Source: Agarivorans sp. Alg241-V36 | Lineage (GTDB): Bacteria > Pseudomonadota > Gammaproteobacteria > Enterobacterales > Celerinatantimonadaceae | Direction: 5' to 3' | Assembly: GCF_900537085.1 (NCBI RefSeq) | Contig: NZ_UNRE01000002.1 | Coordinates: 496,289 to 560,288, forward strand | Length of the DNA: 64,000 nucleotides | Shown here: positions 48,562 to 59,609 of the stretch, piece after piece | Layout: each line of letters opens with the position of its first letter | Position numbering within the stretch: the stretch's first letter is position 1 | Position numbers and translations under genes: made by a program | Notes under the pieces: generated by a model | What the model was told of the DNA's origin: nothing | The model's database searches: none | What the model saw: only the letters and a program-made list of their open reading frames with translations

Positions 48562-48826
48562 TGAAACGTCCTTTTTAAGGTTTATAGGCTTGCTACAATC
48601 AGTGATTATCAGCACTTAGCAGCATTACTGTGTTACTAGCATAACGCGCTATTTGGTAAGGTGAAGTAACGTTTATTTATAACGTTATGTAATTAAGAGA
48701 TAAATTGATATGCCATTAGGCGCAGTATTGTTGAAAACTTGTGAAGAAGCATTGCTACGACAAGGCTGGTATCTACTAAGCTGAGTTTATTCACTAAAGC
48801 TTTTGGTCGCTGTGAGCGGAGAATTT

Positions 48827-50107
48827 ATGTTTGTACGCGAGTGTGTATTGCGATGTAACGCCAAAATAGCCTTTGTTTTATTGCTTGCCAGTGCTCTATT
48901 GGCTTGCAAGGATGTAGAGCAAAGTTCTGAGCTACTAAATAGCTTTGAGCCAGAATTTGTTGCCCAGTGGCAAAAAGTTGTTGAGGCCAGTGAGCCTCCA
49001 GCAGAGTACTCTTTGCAAGCCGCTTGCACACCTCAAGTGATTGAAGCCAACTCTCAGCTAGCCGTAAAAGGTACCATCATTATGGTGCACGGCTTTACCG
49101 CATGTAACCAACAACTTTTTGATTGGGGCTTGCAGTTGGCGGCTGCCGGTTACCATGTTGTGTTGCCGGCTCTGCCTGGTCACGGCCTTGTGGGTGAACA
49201 GCAAGATTTGCTGTTGGAGTCTAGTGGCTTGGCTAATAGCGCCCAAGTATATTCAGATTTTGCTGATCAGCTGGTCTTGCTCGGGCAGTTATCTCCCGGC
49301 CCTTCAAAAATTATTGCTGGATTAAGTGTTGGTGGCGCAGTGGCGGCTGCGGTTGCAATACGCGGAGAGCAGACCTTTGATAAAGCCTTGCTTATGGCAC
49401 CTTTTTTGGCGATACCGATGACTTACTCCCCAGAAGAGGGTCCCCAACTTGAACCGCTAAGCCCACAAGAAGAGCTAGATTTATTGGATTTACTTAATTC
49501 TGAAACAGATAATTCTGAGCAGTTAGAACAACTATGGCAGCAGTTTGCCCAGTTACTAGAGCAATTTAGAACCGGTGTCGCGCAGTCTTTATTGGCGCTG
49601 CTAAAGCTTAGCATCTTTATTCCACAATTAGATTATAACTGGGGCCCAGACTGCGAAGATGAACGCATGGCAGGTAGAGCTGGAATATGTAACTTTAAGA
49701 TAAGCAATTTGTTTGCCGTAGACAGTTTTGGCCGAGAAACCCTCGAAGCTTATCAACAAGCCGACTCACTTGAGCTGCAAATTCAACTGGTGGCTGTTGA
49801 AAATGATAACGGCGCAGACCCACTGGCTATTCAAATTCTGGCGGAACGTTTGAATAGCTTAGTTGGAGAGCAGGCGTCAGGTTACTGTTTGTATGACGGT
49901 ACGATTGTGCCGCACTCTTTCATATCGAAATATGACAACATTGTATTGGCCGATGAGGGCGTTGTTGATGTACATAGCTCTGCTTTAGCTAATATGGAGG
50001 CACTATGGTTAAGTCGCTTTTATAGCGAAGCCATGGAGTTTATTGATTTCGATACTCCAAACTTGTTTGCCAATGAACAGGGCTTTTGTATACAGCAAGC
50101 TTTATAA
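48827..50107 (+). CDS. Lipoprotein alpha/beta hydrolase
   Basis: The 426-aa product begins with a lipobox signal (ASALLACK, Cys27), then an alpha/beta-hydrolase core: oxyanion VHGFTACNQQ, nucleophile elbow GLSVGG (Ser), and the acid/His region near VPHSFIS and VDVHSSALANME at the C-terminus. An acidic Leu/Glu-rich insertion (~205-235) sits in the cap region. It would be anchored in the membrane and act on an ester or thioester in the periplasm; substrate unknown. ATG at 48827 follows GGAG at six bases. Inserted between cysK and cysZ with the HD-GYP gene downstream. Confidence 0.82.
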   Translation: MFVRECVLRCNAKIAFVLLLASALLACKDVEQSSELLNSFEPEFVAQWQKVVEASEPPAEYSLQAACTPQVIEANSQLAVKGTIIMVHGFTACNQQLFDWGLQLAAAGYHVVLPALPGHGLVGEQQDLLLESSGLANSAQVYSDFADQLVLLGQLSPGPSKIIAGLSVGGAVAAAVAIRGEQTFDKALLMAPFLAIPMTYSPEEGPQLEPLSPQEELDLLDLLNSETDNSEQLEQLWQQFAQLLEQFRTGVAQSLLALLKLSIFIPQLDYNWGPDCEDERMAGRAGICNFKISNLFAVDSFGRETLEAYQQADSLELQIQLVAVENDNGADPLAIQILAERLNSLVGEQASGYCLYDGTIVPHSFISKYDNIVLADEGVVDVHSSALANMEALWLSRFYSEAMEFIDFDTPNLFANEQGFCIQQAL

Positions 50108-50295
50108 ACCTTGGTTTTGTTATCGCCTAAGTGAGCTCAAGGTCTAGGTGCTGGCTATTTTTATGTCACTAGATCTAAGGGCCTAACTCGCATCACTATT
50201 AATGCTTTGATAGCTTTACTTATTTGGGTTTCTTTGATTATTGTTTAAGGGGTTTGAAACTATTAACAAACTTAGCCTTGGCAGTGGGAGAGCGA

Positions 50296-51762
50296 ATGGA
50301 AAAGGTTGCGCGTTTAGCAAGTAAGCACTGGCTCATTGCTATGGTGTTGTTTTCTATATATGGCGTTCAAGTTTGTCCGTTTTTAGAGGCGCAAACACCA
50401 CTCCAGCTACTGCTTCCTATTATTGTTAGTTTTCTGGTCACCTTGTTGGCGAGGCGCTTTGCCTGTTTGGCAATTGAAAGGAAACCAAAGGAACAGCAAG
50501 TAAGCGCCCAATTTACTCTCGATTTATCGCTATTTTTAATCATGAGCGCAAGCATTGTTAGCTATAACTTGATGATGTTTGAGCCGCCTTGGGAGTCAAA
50601 CTTAAAAGTTATCTTAGGTTTAGCAGCTTTAGGCTTTTATGTCGCGGCAGACTTAGCCTTGTTTAAAGAGTGGCAAATTGCACAAGACTTAGAGAAGGCT
50701 GGTCAGCACTTACTCATTAAAGCGAAACCCAATTCGCTGAGTCAAAAATTTGCAGTTTTTGCAGCGGCCAGCGCTGTTGTACTGGCAGGTGTAATTTTTT
50801 TGGTGATTAACAAGGATCTGGATTGGTTGGTCAATGTCGGTTCAGATCTCTATCCCATAGACGTGGCCCAACGTTATATTGTTATCGAGTTGAGTTTTGT
50901 ATTGCTGGTGGTATTGGCTTATGTGCTGCGAGTAATAAGCAGTTACTCACGTAATCTGAAACGTTTGTTAGAAAACGAAAACCGTAGCTTGGCAATGGTA
51001 CAAGCTGGCCAATTAGATACTCAAGTCACCATTAGTAGTAGTGATGAATTTGGCTTAATCGCCCAGCGAACTAATTCAATGATCGCCAGTTTACAACGCA
51101 GCACCTTGTCGCTTCAGCAAACGCGGGATATTGCCATTCACAGTTTAGCGACACTGGCAGAAACCCGAGATAACGAAACTGGTGCGCATATTCTACGTAC
51201 TCAGTACTACGTTAAAGCCTTAGCTGAGACGCTGCAAAATGAGCAAGGTTTTAGCACTTTGTTAAGCCCTCAGATTATTGATTTAATCTATAAATCAGCA
51301 CCCTTGCATGACATTGGCAAAGTCGGCATTCCCGATGCTATTTTGCTCAAACCAGGTCAACTTGATGATGAAGAATGGCAAATTATGCGCCAGCATCCTG
51401 AGATAGGTGCAAATGCTTTAGCTGAAGCGGAGCGCCAATTTGGTAGCGAGGATGCGGCCTTCCTGCAATTTGCTAAAGAAATTGCCTTGTCTCATCACGA
51501 GAAATGGGATGGAAGTGGTTACCCCGAAGGGTTAGCCGCAAGTGACATTCCCGTAAGTGCGAGATTAATGGCCTTAGCGGATGTTTACGATGCGCTCATT
51601 TCTAAGCGAGTATACAAACCAGCTTTTTCTCACGACAAAGCTAGGCAAATTATCTTAGAAGGAAAGGGATCGCATTTTGACCCTGCAGTGGTTGAAGCAT
51701 TTTGTAAATGTGAGCAGCAATTCGTTGAGATTGCTGCTCAATACAGTGATAAACCAGAGTAG
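50296..51762 (+). CDS. Membrane HAMP-HD-GYP cyclic di-GMP phosphodiesterase
   Basis: The 488-aa product has about six transmembrane helices in the first 220 residues (~11-26, 36-52, 75-93, 103-125, 155-175, 200-220), a HAMP-like linker (~222-275) and a C-terminal HD-GYP domain (~285-480). Catalytic motifs HDIGKVGIPD, SHHEKWDGSGYP and ADVYDAL are intact, so it probably degrades cyclic di-GMP in response to an unknown membrane signal. ATG at 50296 follows GGGAG at five bases; an extension to 50224 begins with TTG and was rejected. Not adjacent to the other HD-GYP gene; no partner kinase or sensor. Confidence 0.87.
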   Translation: MEKVARLASKHWLIAMVLFSIYGVQVCPFLEAQTPLQLLLPIIVSFLVTLLARRFACLAIERKPKEQQVSAQFTLDLSLFLIMSASIVSYNLMMFEPPWESNLKVILGLAALGFYVAADLALFKEWQIAQDLEKAGQHLLIKAKPNSLSQKFAVFAAASAVVLAGVIFLVINKDLDWLVNVGSDLYPIDVAQRYIVIELSFVLLVVLAYVLRVISSYSRNLKRLLENENRSLAMVQAGQLDTQVTISSSDEFGLIAQRTNSMIASLQRSTLSLQQTRDIAIHSLATLAETRDNETGAHILRTQYYVKALAETLQNEQGFSTLLSPQIIDLIYKSAPLHDIGKVGIPDAILLKPGQLDDEEWQIMRQHPEIGANALAEAERQFGSEDAAFLQFAKEIALSHHEKWDGSGYPEGLAASDIPVSARLMALADVYDALISKRVYKPAFSHDKARQIILEGKGSHFDPAVVEAFCKCEQQFVEIAAQYSDKPE

Positions 51763-51767
51763 GCAGC

Positions 51768-52064
51768 TTAGTTGCTGTAAACCACAATCGATACGCGGTA
51801 GCGATCTCTTTTAGGGCTGCGCTCTACGGTATAAACCGAGTAGTGGCTGGCGTTTTGGGTACTCGCCCATTCCACGGCATCTTTTTCTGCTAAATCTAAA
51901 TCTATGTTACTCAAAAAGGTTTTTTGGGAAATTTTAGATAAGTTCATTTCTTGAGCTTCGCCGTAGGTTATTTTTTGCAGTGAGCTGCTTTCAGCTAATA
52001 CTGAAGCTGTGCTAAATAAGCTGGCGCTTAATACTAAGCCTGATAATAGTTTATTGATTTTCAT
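51768..52064 (-). CDS. Small secreted protein coupled to cysZ
   Basis: The 98-aa product has a signal peptide (to ASVLA, about residue 24) and a mature domain of ~74 residues, with two beta-rich segments around HYSVYTVERSP and YRVSIVVYSN and a helix between. The outline resembles YdgH/BhsA/McbA-type small periplasmic proteins (DUF1471), but I could not confirm this. The ATG overlaps the cysZ stop by one base, so it is co-translated with cysZ. Function unknown. Confidence 0.72.
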   Translation of the reverse strand: MKINKLLSGLVLSASLFSTASVLAESSSLQKITYGEAQEMNLSKISQKTFLSNIDLDLAEKDAVEWASTQNASHYSVYTVERSPKRDRYRVSIVVYSN

Positions 52065-52825
52065 TACTGCTTCTCCTCAATCAATTGGTCGCGATAACTA
52101 TCGACCCAAATGGCAGTGGCGCCACATACCGCAACAGGCATGATAATTAGGTTTAATAGGGGTACGGTGCTAAAAAATAAAACGATCGCACCAAAGCCAC
52201 TGTTGCGGATGCGATCTTGTTTAAGTTGGTCACGCATGGTGGCAAATGGAATACGGTGATTATCAAAGGGGTAATCAATGTATTGAATGCACATCATCCA
52301 AGCGCAGAATAAGAACCATAGTATCGGCGCAACGGTTTGACCAATAGCTGGAATTAAAAACAGCAGCAATAAACCCAAGGCCTTGGGTAGCCAGTACCAT
52401 AGTTTCTGTAATTCACGAGAGAAAATGCGTGGTAAATCTTTAATCAGATCAACAATCGACATATCGTCGACTTTTTTACCGCTAAGGTGCATTTCCACTT
52501 TTTCAGCCAATAGGCCATTAAAGGGTGCTGCTATCCAGTTGCCAATGATACTAAAGGTAAAGCCAAACACCATAAGGATGGCAATAATCGCGCTGGGCCA
52601 AATCAGCCAGCTTAGCCAATCTAACCAGCTAGGCAGGTAATCAATAATTTGCTGAACCCAAGTACCTAGCTGTTGATACAAAAAATAGAAAGCAGCACCA
52701 AATAGCAGGATGTTGGCCAGCAAAGGAATCATCACAAAAAGCCGAAGACCAGGTTGAGTAATTAAGCCAAAACCCTGGGCGATGTAAGATATTCCGCTGC
52801 GAGAAGCAAGCGAATGCTGCGTCAT
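52064..52825 (-). CDS. cysZ: Sulfate transporter CysZ
   Basis: CysZ is an inner-membrane sulfate-uptake protein for cysteine synthesis. The 253-aa product has about four helices plus hydrophobic hairpins, with the family's QPGLRLFVMIPLLANILLF near the N-terminus and PFDNHRIPF in the central region. Length matches E. coli. It precedes a small secreted protein in the operon and is divergent from smc. It is separated from cysK here. Confidence 0.93.
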   Translation of the reverse strand: MTQHSLASRSGISYIAQGFGLITQPGLRLFVMIPLLANILLFGAAFYFLYQQLGTWVQQIIDYLPSWLDWLSWLIWPSAIIAILMVFGFTFSIIGNWIAAPFNGLLAEKVEMHLSGKKVDDMSIVDLIKDLPRIFSRELQKLWYWLPKALGLLLLFLIPAIGQTVAPILWFLFCAWMMCIQYIDYPFDNHRIPFATMRDQLKQDRIRNSGFGAIVLFFSTVPLLNLIIMPVAVCGATAIWVDSYRDQLIEEKQ

Positions 52826-52927
52826 TGTTGTGATCCCTCGTTTGTTTATGGACTCATATATTACAAAGCGTTGATAGCTCTGGTAAAGTCTTGCATAACA
52901 ATAGTAACAAATTAAGCAAAATCATTT

Positions 52928-55900
52928 ATGCGCTTGAAACAAATCCGCTTAGCCGGGTTTAAATCTTTCGTTGACCGAACCACCATCCCTTTTCCCACCG
53001 ATATGACCGCCATAGTAGGGCCAAACGGCTGTGGTAAGTCGAACGTGATCGACGCTGTTCGCTGGGTATTAGGTGAGAGCAATGCTCGCCATTTGCGTGG
53101 TGGTTCAATGACCGATGTTATTTTTAATGGTTCAACCAAGCGCGCCGCTGTATCAAAAGCGATGGTGGAGTTGATTTTTGATAATCAGCAAGGGCGAATT
53201 GGCGGCGAGTTTGCCAGCTACAGCGAAATTGCGGTTCGCCGAGAAGTTAGCCGCGATGGTCAAAATAATTACCTGTTGAACGGCGCTAAATGCCGCAAGC
53301 GTGATATTACCGACTTATTCCTTGGTACCGGGCTTGGCCCGCGCAGCTACGCGATTATTGAACAGGGCATGATTAGTCGCTTAATTGAGTCTAAACCTCA
53401 AGAGCTGCGGGTATTTATTGAAGAAGCTGCTGGTGTGTCTAAATACAAAGAACGCCGACGTGAAACCGAGCTGCGGATTAAGCACACCGACGAAAACATC
53501 CTTCGACTACGCGACATTGAATCAGAACTTGCTCAACAGGTTTCTAAGCTTAAAACTCAAGCGCAAGCGGCTAAGCGTTATCGTCAGTATCGAGAGCGGC
53601 ACCGTGAGCTAAAGGCGCTTATTTGCCTTCAAGAGCTGCGTCAATTAGACGCAAACATTGATAGCGGTAATCAAGGCAACGACCAGGCTGAACAGCAGCA
53701 ACGCCACGAAGAACACCTTATTACTCAAGCCGAAAACCAACTGAGTTTGCTTAATAACCAGATTGCAGAGCAGCAAGAGAACATTCAAAGCTTGCAGCAG
53801 CAAAGCTATCAGCTAAAAACCGAACTGGCTAAGTTAGAGCAGCAACAACTGCATACCAAGCAACAGCAAAGTCAGTCGCAACAAAGTCGTGAGCGTAACT
53901 TAAACCAACAAGCCGAAATTAACACAAGCTTAATGGCGTTGAGCGAGCAACTAGAGCTTGAGCAGCAAACGATTGAAGAGCTGGAATTGCAGTTGGAAAT
54001 GCAGCAGCAAGTGCTGTTAGAGCTTGAGCCTCAGCTGGAAGATGCTGAACAACAACATGCCGATGCTATAACAGAGAACAATGCCTTTTTAGCGGCTAGC
54101 CAACAGGCGCGTCACACTGTGCAGCAGTGCGAAGCCCAATTGCGCCACTGTCAGCAAATGCAGCAGCGTCATCAGCAGCAGATCGCTCAATTAGAGCAAA
54201 CCTTAAGTCACACCGCCGATGGTGATGAAGTGGCGCTGCAGCAATTAACTCAGCAGCTTGAAGAAGTCGAACCTAAACAACAAGTGCTTGAGACGCAGTT
54301 AGCACAGGCTGAGCAGGCTAAACAGCACTTAGCCGACAAACTAACGAGTTGCCAACAACAACTGCAACAAACCCAACTGCAGCAAGCTGCCGAAGAAACC
54401 CGTCTACAAGGTGTAGAAAAATTGCTTAGTCAGGTTGAGCAAACCGCTCAGCAGCCACTGCTTGAAGTACTGGGCGTTAAAGCTGGGTGGGAATTGGCAG
54501 CAGACGTAGTTCTAGGCGCGTGGTTACAAGCCGAATGGTGCGAGCAACTAGATGCCCAGTTTCCCTTGGCATTAAGCGCTGTTGCGCCTCCAGTAAACCA
54601 ACAGCTCGCTTCTCAGTTAGCAGGCTTAAACAGCTTGGCTGAGCAGCTTGAGAATGTTGAACTCGGATACTTATGTGGCCAAGTACTAGTGGTAGAGAGT
54701 CTCGAGCAGGCGCTAAGCTTGCGTGAGCAACTAAGCGATGAGCAATCATTGATAACCGCTAAGGGCGAATGGATAGGAAAATACTGGCAGCAGTTAAGCC
54801 CTCCTAACTATCAGCATTCGCTATTAAGCCTGCAACAAGAGCGACAGCAATTAAGCGAGTTGTTAGCGCAGTTGGAAGAACGCTCAACACAGCTAACGCT
54901 TCAACAGCAAGATTTGCAGCAGCAATCTCAGCAGCAAGAAGAACAGTTCAAAGGGCTTAGCCAAGACTTAGTGAATGTGAAAGGCGAGCTTGCTGATTGG
55001 CGCAGTCGCTTAGCTTTATTAGAACAGCAGCAGGCATTTGCTAAGCAACAAGCCGAGCAAGTGCAGCAGCAAATCGCTGAACTGCAGATTACGCTGGAGC
55101 AAGATCAAGAATCGCAGTTATTGCTTGAAGAACAGCTTGAGCAGCATCAAGCAGAGTTAAACCAGCAAAGTGAAAAACAACAATATTTGCAACAAAAAAC
55201 TGAGCTGACGACAGATGCATTGAAGCAGCAACGCTTGAGCTTGCAACAACAGCAACAGGCTGGTCATCAGCAGCAATTACTATTGCAGCAACAGCAAGCG
55301 AAATATCAAGCGCAACTGCAACAGCAAGGCTATCAGCAGCAAAAATTGACGGAGCTAGAGCAGCAGTTGCAGACGCAGCCAGAAGAGCACGATGAGCAAC
55401 TCGCTCTGCTTGGCGAGCAAATTGAACAGCTGCTAGAGCAACACCTAGAATTGGAAGAGCAGCAGGCGGGTGCTAGCGAAGCGCACCAACAAAGTGTTGA
55501 GCAACAACAAGCTTTGGCGCAGCAGCTTAAAGACGCTCAAGTGCGTTTAAAACATTTAATAGAACAAGGCACGCAACAGCGTATAGAGCAGCAAGGCTTA
55601 TTGGCGCGGCGCACGGTGTTACTAGAACAACTCGCCGAACAAGGTGAAAACTTAAAACACCTTGAGTTATCTCTTCCAGAAGCCAGTTTGGAAGATGACT
55701 ATGCCGCAGAGCTAAATCAAATAGATGCGCGCTTAAAACGCTTAGGTGCGGTGAACCTTGCCGCAGAAGAAGAATTTGAACAGCAGAATGCACGTTATCA
55801 AGAGTTAAACACGCAGCTTGCTGATTTAGAGGCGGCCATTGAAGTGCTACAAACGGCAATCGCCAAAATTGACCGTCAAACCCGCTCTAAATTTAGTGAA

Positions 55901-56353
55901 ACTTTTGCTAAAGTAGACGCAGACTTACAGCAGCTTTTCCCCAAAGTTTTTGGTGGCGGAAAAGCCTGGCTTGAATTGTCTTCTGATGATTTGCTAGAAA
56001 CCGGCGTAACCATAATGGCGCGACCTCCCGGTAAAAAGAATGCTAGCATTAGTTTATTGTCGGGCGGAGAAAAAGCGCTCACTGCGCTGGCCTTGGTTTT
56101 TGCTATATTTCGCTTAAATCCTGCGCCATTTTGTATGCTTGATGAGGTAGATGCGCCGCTAGATGAAGTAAATGTGGGACGTTTTGCCGATTTAGTGCAT
56201 AGTATGTCTGATACGGTTCAATTTATATTTATCAGTCACAATAAAGTGACAATGGAAAAGGCCTCGCAACTTGCTGGGGTAACAATGCAGGAGCCAGGTG
56301 TATCACGCTTGGTAGCAGTGGATATCGCAGAAGCGATAGCCATGGTGGAATAA
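52928..56353 (+). CDS. smc: Chromosome segregation protein SMC
   Basis: SMC is an ABC-type ATPase that organises chromosomal DNA. The 1141-aa protein has Walker A GPNGCGKSN (residue ~32), coiled coil (~170-500), a globular hinge (~510-630), returning coiled coil (~640-975), the signature LSGGEKALTALAL and Walker B FCMLDEVDAPLDEVN. The coiled coils are strikingly Gln-rich. Its presence next to zipA-ligA resembles Pseudomonas and Alteromonadales. Enterobacteria and vibrios use MukBEF instead. SMC partners ScpA/B are not in this window. The nearest upstream gene is divergent cysZ. Confidence 0.95.
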   Translation: MRLKQIRLAGFKSFVDRTTIPFPTDMTAIVGPNGCGKSNVIDAVRWVLGESNARHLRGGSMTDVIFNGSTKRAAVSKAMVELIFDNQQGRIGGEFASYSEIAVRREVSRDGQNNYLLNGAKCRKRDITDLFLGTGLGPRSYAIIEQGMISRLIESKPQELRVFIEEAAGVSKYKERRRETELRIKHTDENILRLRDIESELAQQVSKLKTQAQAAKRYRQYRERHRELKALICLQELRQLDANIDSGNQGNDQAEQQQRHEEHLITQAENQLSLLNNQIAEQQENIQSLQQQSYQLKTELAKLEQQQLHTKQQQSQSQQSRERNLNQQAEINTSLMALSEQLELEQQTIEELELQLEMQQQVLLELEPQLEDAEQQHADAITENNAFLAASQQARHTVQQCEAQLRHCQQMQQRHQQQIAQLEQTLSHTADGDEVALQQLTQQLEEVEPKQQVLETQLAQAEQAKQHLADKLTSCQQQLQQTQLQQAAEETRLQGVEKLLSQVEQTAQQPLLEVLGVKAGWELAADVVLGAWLQAEWCEQLDAQFPLALSAVAPPVNQQLASQLAGLNSLAEQLENVELGYLCGQVLVVESLEQALSLREQLSDEQSLITAKGEWIGKYWQQLSPPNYQHSLLSLQQERQQLSELLAQLEERSTQLTLQQQDLQQQSQQQEEQFKGLSQDLVNVKGELADWRSRLALLEQQQAFAKQQAEQVQQQIAELQITLEQDQESQLLLEEQLEQHQAELNQQSEKQQYLQQKTELTTDALKQQRLSLQQQQQAGHQQQLLLQQQQAKYQAQLQQQGYQQQKLTELEQQLQTQPEEHDEQLALLGEQIEQLLEQHLELEEQQAGASEAHQQSVEQQQALAQQLKDAQVRLKHLIEQGTQQRIEQQGLLARRTVLLEQLAEQGENLKHLELSLPEASLEDDYAAELNQIDARLKRLGAVNLAAEEEFEQQNARYQELNTQLADLEAAIEVLQTAIAKIDRQTRSKFSETFAKVDADLQQLFPKVFGGGKAWLELSSDDLLETGVTIMARPPGKKNASISLLSGGEKALTALALVFAIFRLNPAPFCMLDEVDAPLDEVNVGRFADLVHSMSDTVQFIFISHNKVTMEKASQLAGVTMQEPGVSRLVAVDIAEAIAMVE

Positions 56354-56373
56354 TAGCTTTAGAGAACAGTTAA

Positions 56374-57360
56374 ATGCAGGAATTACGCATCGTACTTATC
56401 GTTGTTGGAATCATTTTAATTATTGCTTTGCTCGCACATGGTTTTTGGAGTAGTCGCAAACAACGACCTGAAAAACTGGTGAGTCCCAAACAATCTTTAG
56501 GGGCTCAAGAATCTTCTGCAACACGTGACGACCAAGGTTTTGACGACCTAGGAGTAGGGCAAGCGCGAGTGATTGGTGACCCTATTGAAGAAGCCATTAC
56601 TCAGCAAGAGGTAACGCCAGCTGCGGCACCAGCAGCTAAACCGCTTGAGACAAATAACAGCCCAGAGTTTGCGGTAGAGCCTAGCGCGCCAGTTCAGCGT
56701 AAAGAGCCTGAGTTCAGCTTTTCTGCGGTAGACGAAGCACCAAGCATCAGCGACAGCCAAGGTTTAGAGAGTTTAGAGCCTAAAGCCAATTCAGAGCCAG
56801 CTAGTGCTGAGCCAGAGCAAAATTCTTTAGCTAGCGAACCAGAGTTTGCCTTTGATATGGAAGAAGCTAAAGAAGAGCTGGTAGAGCCTGCGGTTGAAGA
56901 ACCACAAGAGCCGGTTAAAGATCCTAACGCACCCGATGACGTGTTTATTTTAAATGTAATGGCGCAAAGTGGCCGTTTCTTAAAAGGTGCAGCTCTTTTA
57001 GCTAGTTTAGATAAAATTGGTTTGCGCCATGGTGATATGGATATTTTTCATCGCCACTTAGATAACAGCGGCACTGGTCCGGTGATTTTTAGTTTGGCTA
57101 ACATGGTTAACCCTGGCACTTTTGATATTGATGCCATGGACCAGCTGGAAACCCGTGGCGTGAGCATATTTATGACTGTGCCATGTAAGGGCGAACCAAC
57201 TAAAAACTTTGCCTTGATGTATAACGCAGCAATGACTTTGGCTAAAGACTTAGACGCGATCATGCTAGATGACCAGCGTAACCCTTTAACCAAGCAGACC
57301 GTTAATCACTATGAGCAACGGGTGCGTGAATACGAGCGTAAGCAACTGCTCGTAAACTAA
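56374..57360 (+). CDS. zipA: Cell division protein ZipA
   Basis: ZipA tethers FtsZ filaments to the inner membrane at the division site. The 328-aa product has a single N-terminal helix (~5-25), basic charge cluster (SSRKQRPEK), a Pro/Glu/Ala-rich disordered linker (~45-185) and a C-terminal FtsZ-binding domain (~190-328) starting near DDVFILNVMAQSG. This is the ZipA architecture. It follows smc by 20 bases and is ended by a terminator before ligA. Confidence 0.93.
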   Translation: MQELRIVLIVVGIILIIALLAHGFWSSRKQRPEKLVSPKQSLGAQESSATRDDQGFDDLGVGQARVIGDPIEEAITQQEVTPAAAPAAKPLETNNSPEFAVEPSAPVQRKEPEFSFSAVDEAPSISDSQGLESLEPKANSEPASAEPEQNSLASEPEFAFDMEEAKEELVEPAVEEPQEPVKDPNAPDDVFILNVMAQSGRFLKGAALLASLDKIGLRHGDMDIFHRHLDNSGTGPVIFSLANMVNPGTFDIDAMDQLETRGVSIFMTVPCKGEPTKNFALMYNAAMTLAKDLDAIMLDDQRNPLTKQTVNHYEQRVREYERKQLLVN

Positions 57361-57378
57361 TAAATTGTGTGTATTTTT

Positions 57379-59441
<2,063 letters not shown>

Positions 59442-59464
59442 GCTTAATTCTCCCACTACTATAG

Positions 59465-59495
59465 AGGCCCGCTAGATTACTAGCGGGCCTTTCTT
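59465..59495 (+). terminator. Terminator after ligA
   Basis: AGGCCCGCTAG / CTAGCGGGCCT form an 11-bp stem with loop ATTA, followed by a T-rich run. Confidence 0.9.
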
Positions 59496-59535
59496 GTTGA
59501 ATAACCATTAAGGTCAACCGACCCTAGCAAAGCCT

Positions 59536-59549
59536 TTGATTTTGTTAAA
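59536..59549 (+). promoter_or_regulatory. Candidate FNR-like site upstream of the formate channel gene
   Basis: TTGATTTTGTTAAA matches the FNR consensus TTGAT-N4-ATCAA at 8 of 10 positions. It lies about 70 bases before the start codon of a FocA-like gene, a known FNR target in E. coli. No clear -10 was found. Confidence 0.35.
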
Positions 59550-59609
59550 TGGCTTGCTATGCATGGATTCAGCTACGCTTAATCAACCACCATCAATAAA
59601 GTGATCCCT

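Noticed and set aside
48710-48784. 24-codon plus-strand ORF before the lipoprotein hydrolase
   Set aside because: Start has no convincing ribosome binding site and the peptide is too short to judge; could be a leader peptide but there is no sign of attenuation.
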